Shown here one piece after another: positions 56,690-64,000 of a DNA stretch of 64,000 nucleotides. The position numbers and the translations under genes were made by a program. Source of the stretch: Melastoma dodecandrum (Eukaryota > Streptophyta > Magnoliopsida > Myrtales > Melastomataceae); contig JARUPY010000474.1 in NCBI GenBank assembly GCA_029817715.1, positions 4,154,001 through 4,218,000 on the forward strand, written 5' to 3'. The notes under the pieces are model-generated. The model was not told the DNA's origin, searched no databases, and was given only the letters and a program-made list of their open reading frames with translations. The first letter of the stretch is position 1. Each line of letters begins with the position of its first letter.

Positions 56690-59600
56690 ATGGCGCCAGC
56701 GAGGAAATCCAGGAGTGTATATAAGCGATTCTCGAACGAGGTGTCTCCTGATAAAGATGCTGGGAATTCGAAAAGTGGTAGCCGGCCTCGGGTCAGTTAT
56801 TGCTTCCATCACTTGTTTGGATGTGCATGAATGCTCTCGTTGAAATTTGTGGACGCATTCTTTATTTGGGTTACTAGCCTTTTGTCGTTAGCTGTTTTTC
56901 CCTGTGGCTTTTGATCAGCTCTTTGTTGTGATGTCTTATGGAAGTATAAAGGTGCCTTTTTCTTGCTACAGAAGAAGAAATTATCAGATATGCTGGGACC
57001 ACAGTGGAGCAAAGAAGATCTTGAATGCTTTTATGAAGCATATAGAAAACATGGAAGAGACTGGAGGAAGGTATGCCAGCCTCAATGATGCCGTTAGCTC
57101 TGCTGCAATTCTTAATCCATGGATCTTTTCCCCATGTATTCTCAAATCTTTTTTTATCTCGTGCCTCTCCATATACTTTGATCGTTGTTGAGATTGACTA
57201 TAGCAGCATCACATTCCCAGTCATATCACTTGTTTGCCTACATGGTTGGGAGGATTGTATGAATTTTTTTCCTTTTGCTCTTAGGTGGCTGCCATTTTGC
57301 GTGATAGGACTGTAGAGATGGTGGAGGCACTGTATAATATGAACAGAGTGAGTTTTTCTACTGCTCTTCATGACCTTTTTGAGGCAAATTTTGCATGATC
57401 GATCAGTTTTATTCTGGAATATGAATGCCAGTTCTTCTCCCAGTGAATTTATGTGGTATTCCAGTGAATGTTTATATGGTATGTAGCCTCCCCATGACTG
57501 ACCTATATTCCAAACATCAAATTACTTGGCATTCGATACTTTGCTCTATTTTTCTCAGTTGGGATGTCAAAGTTCGTGGAAATCTAACCCCTTAGGTTTT
57601 GCAAATTTATGGCTCTGTTAGATATTGAAAGGAACAATATTGTTGTTATGGCTTGTTGTGTTTCAGTTGGTAATTCTCTCTTTTTCTCCGCGTGTCCACT
57701 ATCAGGCTTATTTGTCTCTTCCGGAGGGGATTTCTTCTGTTGTAGGCTTGATAGCCATGATGACAGATCATTACAATGTTCTGGTAGGTTGAGCTTCTTT
57801 CAGTGTTTCCTTCTGCTGATTGGAAAAAGAGTTCCTATCCCGGTTTCACTTTATTTGTTGAATGAATAGTAAATCATTGTTTCAGGCTGATGTAAGGATC
57901 AACTTAACAGATACTTCGTTTTGGCGAGAAATTGCTTGTCCTAACCAATTTAACGCTAAGAAATCATGTTTTGTTTCAGATCATTATCTCATTGCCTTCC
58001 CCTGAAATTTATTTATTTTTTAGCTAGTTTACACATTTTATCACTGTAACAATTTGTGCTGTAGTAAAACTTATACATAAATTGTGTAGAACCATTAAGG
58101 CATCATCAGTGATAGACTTGGACTAGACCTAACTTCCTATCTGGAATCCTTTCATTATTCATTTGGATTCATGTGATGTTTTTTAAAACAACAGGAAGGA
58201 AGTGATGATGGAGAAGAGACCAACAATGACCGAATGGACCGCAGGACTGCACAAAAGCGCAAACGTGGAAAAGTTCAGCTGAAGGAAGATATCGTGAATC
58301 ACCGGACAGAATCCTCAAACGATGGTTGCCTGTCATTATTAAAGAGAAGGCGTGTTGATGGTAATGGCTCCATCTGTTGTACGTACAACTCTCTGGTTCT
58401 GATTCTCTGTTTTATGCTAGCCAGCTCTAACAAGTCGAAAAGAATACTTAGCTGGACAAACCGGCATAATCTGCCAGATGGGGGAAATTCCTTTAATGAT
58501 GATTCTTCTTCCTTTTGATGGAATGAAAAGTACCAAGAATCTCCACCACCAAGGATATCATAAATTAGTGATAAACTCTCCACATATATGCAAAGTTTGT
58601 TCTTTCTAGCTTTAATTTTACATACTCAATCTGGAAGTTAATTTTTTCAAATCACTTTTAAGTTTTTGAACTACTGAATTATGTAGAAGGAAACAGTTGT
58701 GTGTACTGTTGTGTTTGCGACAAAAGTATATCACTGAAGATGCATATTTCAGGTAGCCTACCTCGTGCAGTTGGGAAAAGGACTCCTCGTGTCCCTGTTT
58801 CCTATTTATATAGGAAAGACAATTCCTCTCCAACTAGCAGAAGGGCCCGAAAACTAGAAGTTGAAGGTAATGATGATGACATTGCCCATGGGGCAGCATT
58901 GGTTCTCAGAGCAGCATCACAGAGAGGAGACTCGCCTCAAGCTTCACCAAGTCCCTTCAATAGAAGAACAGAGCATGTTAAGGCATCACCCGTTCAAAGT
59001 CATGAGAGGATGGTATTTACCACAATTTTTTTTTCCTTCCTGAACTTTAAATTCTTTTATTTAATCCATTTAATTATTGATATGCAAGTCAATGTGTTGT
59101 TCTGTTTACCATCTGCAGTCAAGGGTAACCAAACACATTTACTATTCTGAGGAAGATGAATCACATGAAGGGAGCATGGATAGTAAAGGCGGGGAAAATG
59201 GGGATTGTGCAAAGAATGAATCTTCTGTTATGGAAATGGAAGGCATTGGTACGGTAGAAGTCCTTCGTAAGGGCAAGAAGATCTACCAGAAAAAGGAGAA
59301 ATTGGAGGGTGTTGAAAAGAAGCATTTTGAGGATGGTGGGGAGGCTTGCAGTGGAACTGAGGGAGGTACTGATAGTATCTCGAAGAAAAAGCTCAACTTT
59401 GAAGTTTCAAATACCAAGGTGGAGCATCGTGGTCGGCAAAGTCAGAGAAAGAGAAACAAAAAGCTTTTCTTTGGAGGTCCTTTATCAACGACTTTTCTTT
59501 ACTGAACTTATTCTGTTAATGCAGATATAAATTGCTTGATTTTCTTGCTGTTTAGGAAATCTTTTGGTACTTGATTCTGATAAGAGCAGGATTGTTCCTG

Positions 59601-62600
59601 GTTTGAAAATCTTGTTACTTGTGGTAGTCTGGATTGCTGTTAATTAGGAGTTGCTCGGTGCAGTTTCTTTCTTCTTTTCTAGTTTGAAGTAGAGTCTTTT
59701 GTTGGATTACCTGATCCGATAAAGTGACTCCTTCATTGTTTGGTCATTCTTCTTCTTTTGTCCCATCCTTTATCCTGCTTTAGAAGTGTCTGCAGCAATT
59801 GGTTTTTATCCAACTCACCATGAGCTTGCCCTGCCCCCTTAGTTTCTTCTCGTCAACTGTTCCCTAGTTCTTTGTACCATCTGGACTAGTTGCTAATTGG
59901 TGCATATGATGCATGCCAATAGATCTTGGTTGCTAACAGTTGGACCTGTCCACAAAGACGTGAAATGATTTTTTGGGTTATATACAAGACAGTGTGACTC
60001 GACAAGAATGTCCTCTTTGTGCTTTTTCCTTGTCTCCTTTCTTCAATGGGACAAATGCTGACATTCGTTTAGATAATGCAGATGAAAGCACTGCTCTGGA
60101 TGCGCTACAAACTTTGGCTGATTTATCTTTAATGATGCCTACTTCTGCATTGGATTCAGGTTAGTGGTGCATACTTTTGCTTAACTTCCTTGCTTCTGAG
60201 CCATGGCACGATCAGTTGTACTTCGTATTTGGTTTTTTTGTAATGATTATTATTACTATTATCTTACTTCTTTTCCCATTGTGTGGCATAGAATCCTTCG
60301 TGGGGTTGGAGGAAAAGCCCTCAGTTGACGAGGATGATATGCCCATTCAACCTGCATCAGCTGAAGTTTATAGCGATAAAATTTTGGGAAGGAAAGAAAA
60401 GCTTAATGCTGCTTCTGGAGGAGAGACTAAGAAACACAAGCTTGCTAAATCCTCAACAATGTCTGACAATACCTCTAAAGTGAAGAAGCAAAACTTGGGC
60501 AATAAAGCTGAGAAAAGGAAAGGAAAACCATCAGAACTGAAGGTGGATGCCACTGCTTCAAACTTTCTTTTCTACAGCTTGATCAACTTGGTTTGTTGCA
60601 TCCTGTTACTAATATGGTTTTCCCCTTGATACAGTTGATGGGTAGTGAAGCTCAGGTTGATTCTTTAGGAGAACATATGAAGGTTCAGGTAATGATGGTA
60701 AATGGAACATCTTCTTGTACTGAAATGTTCCATCAATTTCAATCAAGTAAAAGTGCTAGCTTTCTATTCTTTGTTACTGAGCATTTATTGCTATTCTTAA
60801 TGAAATTTTCGAAGGATATAAGCAAAGAAGAGAAACAACTGGCTAAGGGAAAAGGTACTGGTCAAACGTGCACTCTTATTGATCGCAAGTCCTCCTTTCC
60901 AGAAGGATGGAAATCGGGTCTTGCAAGAGATAGATCAGCTAAACCATTGGAGAGCCCCTTTGCTTACAGTAAAGATCTGAAAGGAACAGATGGCAAGGTA
61001 GCATCAAGTACTGTTATGTCTGCCATAAGGCCAGTCAATTCAGCAACTACACGGAGAAGTCGGAGAAAGAGCATTGTACAAAGGACAGGGATTCCCACCA
61101 AAACTCCTGACAAGACCTCAAAAAAGCGCAGCGATAAACATGCAACGCGGTTGTCTGAGAGAGCACTTCTCTGGAAGGTCTTTTCTGTCTTCTCTTTGCC
61201 TGAAATTACAGTGAAGGGGCATTAAATTATTATTCTTTGGAGTTGACTTTTATCTATTTTCAGGATAAACTGTATGGCTGTCTCTCATTGCCACTTTCCC
61301 GGAGGTGGTGCATTTTTGAATGGTTTTACAGTGCCATTGATTATCCATGGTTTGCCAAAAGGGAGTTTGTTGATTATTTGAATCATGTGGGTCTTGGACA
61401 CATCCCTAGGCTAACTCGTATAGAATGGAGTGTCATAAGGAGGTAAACATTCTGGTTGTAAGTATCGGTCAACATCTTTGTGATGAACGTAAAACTCATA
61501 TTGCTAGCGAATGAACCTGCAGCTCTCTAGGAAAGCCTCGTCGGTTCTCAGAAAATTTCCTTCGAGAAGAGAGGAGAAAACTTGAACAATATCGTGAATC
61601 TGTGAGAAGACACTATGCTGAACTTCGCACTGGAGTTAGGGAAGGACTTGCTACCGATTTGGCCCGTCCATTTTGTGTTGGACAAAGAGTGATAGCTATT
61701 CATCCTAAAACAAGGGAAGTTCATGATGGTAGTGTACTGACTGTCGATCATGAAAAATGCATGATCCAGTTTGACCGTGCTGATATTGGAGTTCAATTTG
61801 TGATGGTAAAATCTTCTCTCATAACATGTTTCTTTGGTCTTCCATCTTCTGTCTTAAAAAATGCTGATAATGGGAAATGCCCTACCCTTGAGTGTGGTTT
61901 GTAATTCATCTAATATAAGCTCCTGTTGGGTTTTGATATAATATGTGGCCATTGAGTGCATCGCGTACTGCTGGATAATTTTGTAAATTGACTGAAAAAA
62001 TTTGAAAAGATTTTTCTGACTGATATCTTTACAATACGTTGTTCGTATTTCGTTCCATTACCGTTTATTCTGTATTTGGGGGCCTCTCACTTAGGTTAAC
62101 TTTCCATAGAATTGAGTGTGTGCATCAATTATTATACGATTTAGCCTTGAACATACAATGGAAAATTTGGGGCATGATAATGTTAATCATATAGTAGTAC
62201 GAGCCAATGTGGATCCTTTCATTTGCATAATTTTATTGAGCATGCGTCTTCCTGCACATGGAAATCAAGAATATTTGATAAAATTCGCAAAAATTGTTTT
62301 GTGTTTGTTTTCTTGGTATTCAAGCTTGATGGCTGCTTTTGCTCTAAACCTACAGGATATTGATTGCATGCCTTTCAACCCCCTGGACAATATGCCTGAG
62401 GCTCTTCGAAGAAATCGAATTTTTATCGACAAGTATCCTATGACACCTAAAGAACACCAAATGGAGGCAAATGTGAATTTTGGGGGGTCCATTCTTTATG
62501 GTTCTCGTGGGCTCCCTGTGAATGCTCAAACTCCTACTATTGACTTCCTAAAGCAGGCTAAAGTAAGTTACAGAGTTTCTTTTCTTGTTTAGTTCAGTAA

Positions 62601-64000
62601 GTGAACTGACACGGGACCCTTCTATCAGGATGGAAACCATGCAATTTCCGAGGCAAGAGGCGCTGCAGCTGGAGCCGTCAATTCACAACCATCAGTTAAT
62701 CCCTACACATTTGCACATGTGCAAGCAAGGGAAGCTGATATTCGTGCTCTCTCTGAGCTCACCCATGCTTTAGATAAAAAGGTAAGGCTACGCCTTCTGA
62801 AAAATATCTTCTTTCTATAGGTGAATCAAAATAGAATTTCATTTCATTGTATAAAGAGCTACAAAAATAGAGTTCATGCAGTTGTGTCCTTTTTTTTTTG
62901 GTCGAAAGGATAGATTGCATTTCAAAAGGCGTTTTATGCAGTTGTGTCCTCTGTTGTGTCATATTCTGTTTTGTTGATTGGCTGATGTTTGTGCCTAGGG
63001 ATATTCCAAAAACCTGTTGCTTGTCATTTATTACTAGTTGGCCTATTTTCTTTCTGATGTCAAAGTGTTTATTTTTCTTTTGCCTTCAGATCAGGGGTTT
63101 TAAAACATTGTTCTGGAACCGTTACTATGATTTAAATTATTGGTTTCCTCTTAAATAGTGGATTGATCACATACTGGAGCTTATTTTCCTTTTCTTGTAA
63201 TTGTAGGAGGCCTTGATAATGGAGCTTAGGAATATGAATAATGATGTATTGGAAGATCAAATTAATGGAGATGGGTCTCTTAAAGAGTCTGAATCTTTCA
63301 AGAAACATTACGCCATGGTTGTTGTTCAGCTAAAGGAAGCTGGTAGCCAGGCATGAGGCTTCCGTATTTTTGCAAATGATTGAAGTGATTTCACAAAAAT
63401 ATTTGATTTTCTGTGCTTTGTTTTAACAATCGTAGCGAATGTGTCTACACTATGTTCAGGCTGCTTCTGCTTTGGTACATTTAAGAGAAAGGAATACCTA
63501 TAACTCGTCGTTGCCTCCTTGGCTGAAGTCCCCAGCAAATTCCAGCATCCCGTTTGGCCTCTTGCAGGATTCCCAGAAGTATACACCTTCAAGTGAATCA
63601 GAATGTAATGTTCCGGAAATTGTAAAGAACTCAAGAGCGAAAGCACATGCGATGGTGGATACTGCCATTCAGGTGCAAAACTCTTTTCCTTGTTTCTTTG
63701 ATTTCCACTTTTGTTTTGCGCTCCTGGGCATTTTCTGTTCACATCTATCCAAATTTTTCTGAGGTTTTTTGCTTGGCCAACTTGCTGGGGTGTCGATGTT
63801 CTTTAAGTTCTTGTTCCCCGAACGCTTTGGCCGAACAAAGCCATGGATGTTTCTCGGTTCATTGATGCCTTATATTTTCTTAATGCAGGCAATTGCATCT
63901 TTGAAGGAAGGGGAAGATGCTTTCACTAAAATAAGGGAGGCCTTTGACCGATACAGCCAAACACAACACTCCGACTCTCGGTTATTAAACATTAGATATC
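56690..64000 (+). CDS. ALY: ALWAYS EARLY (ALY) / LIN9-type DREAM complex protein, 3' end outside window
   Basis: It starts [16 protein letters not shown] at 56690. Early exons are 56690–56791, 56972–57070, 57285–57347, 57715–57783, 58195–58360, 58753–59012, 59119–59475, ~60073–60159 and from 60292; more follow to the window end. The SANT/Myb domain reads [19 protein letters not shown].. to [18 protein letters not shown] and YLSLPEG. The middle is long, charged and low in structure. The DIRP domain is at ~61264–61800 ([46 protein letters not shown]) and is followed by [19 protein letters not shown]. The C-terminal region ([45 protein letters not shown]) is as in ALY2/ALY3. ALY proteins are nuclear LIN9 homologues that act with MYB3R and E2F/RBR in cell-cycle transcription. 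No damage is seen. The final exon is cut by the window edge. Confidence 0.93.

Noticed and set aside
1..64000. CRISPR arrays, bacterial operons, riboswitches
   Set aside because: The sequence is plant nuclear DNA. The tandem repeats found (102, 27 and ~215 bases) lack unique spacers, and no such elements were seen.

Overview
The window is nuclear DNA of a dicot flowering plant. It has intron-rich genes with GT–AG introns, plant-only families (ATL RING-H2 ligase, GDSL esterase, subgroup Ia bHLH, 9-lipoxygenase, ALWAYS EARLY), LTR-retrotransposon and hAT debris, and an endogenous plant pararetrovirus. I cannot name the species from sequence alone.

Layout. 1–12.8 kb is repeat territory. It holds a Ty1/copia RNase H tail with its polypurine tract, then a decayed endogenous caulimovirid of about 8.7 kb on the minus strand (about 1.26–10.0 kb), then an unassigned stretch with an LTR-like segment carrying a 0.2-kb direct repeat. 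12.9–30.6 kb carries genes: a GDSL esterase with a second, duplicated first exon, a damaged EEF2KMT-like methyltransferase, tRNA-Gly(CCC), a bHLH factor, an ATL-type E3 ligase, an ERCC1-like gene without its helix-hairpin-helix exons, and a membrane-anchored receptor-like kinase. 30.3–35.8 kb has an intact ALG13-like gene facing a broken LUL-type RING E3 ligase, then a damaged signal peptidase subunit 3 gene. 36.1–37.3 kb is a small hAT element.

37.7–44.1 kb contains two NF-YC genes in tandem. The first is conventional (258 aa). The second (742 aa) has a normal histone fold behind an N-terminal array of about fifteen units of 34 residues. Each unit matches one single-copy segment of its neighbour. 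This is the most striking feature of the window. 44.5–46.7 kb has a membrane protein gene and an aldehyde-reductase-type SDR with a frameshift. A probable solo LTR follows (47.5–49.0 kb). 51–55.6 kb has a full 9-lipoxygenase gene and a truncated lipoxygenase pseudogene behind it. 56.7–64 kb holds most of an ALWAYS EARLY (LIN9-type DREAM complex) gene that runs off the end.

Themes. The genes are functionally unrelated, as is usual in plants. Local tandem duplication recurs (NF-YC pair, LOX pair, GDSL first exon). Several genes that are normally single-copy housekeeping genes (EEF2KMT, ERCC1, SPC22/23, LUL) are present here only as damaged copies, which would fit fractionation of a duplicated genome segment with intact copies elsewhere. 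That explanation is inference. Exon limits were set by hand from splice signals, reading phase and family knowledge, without transcripts or database searches.
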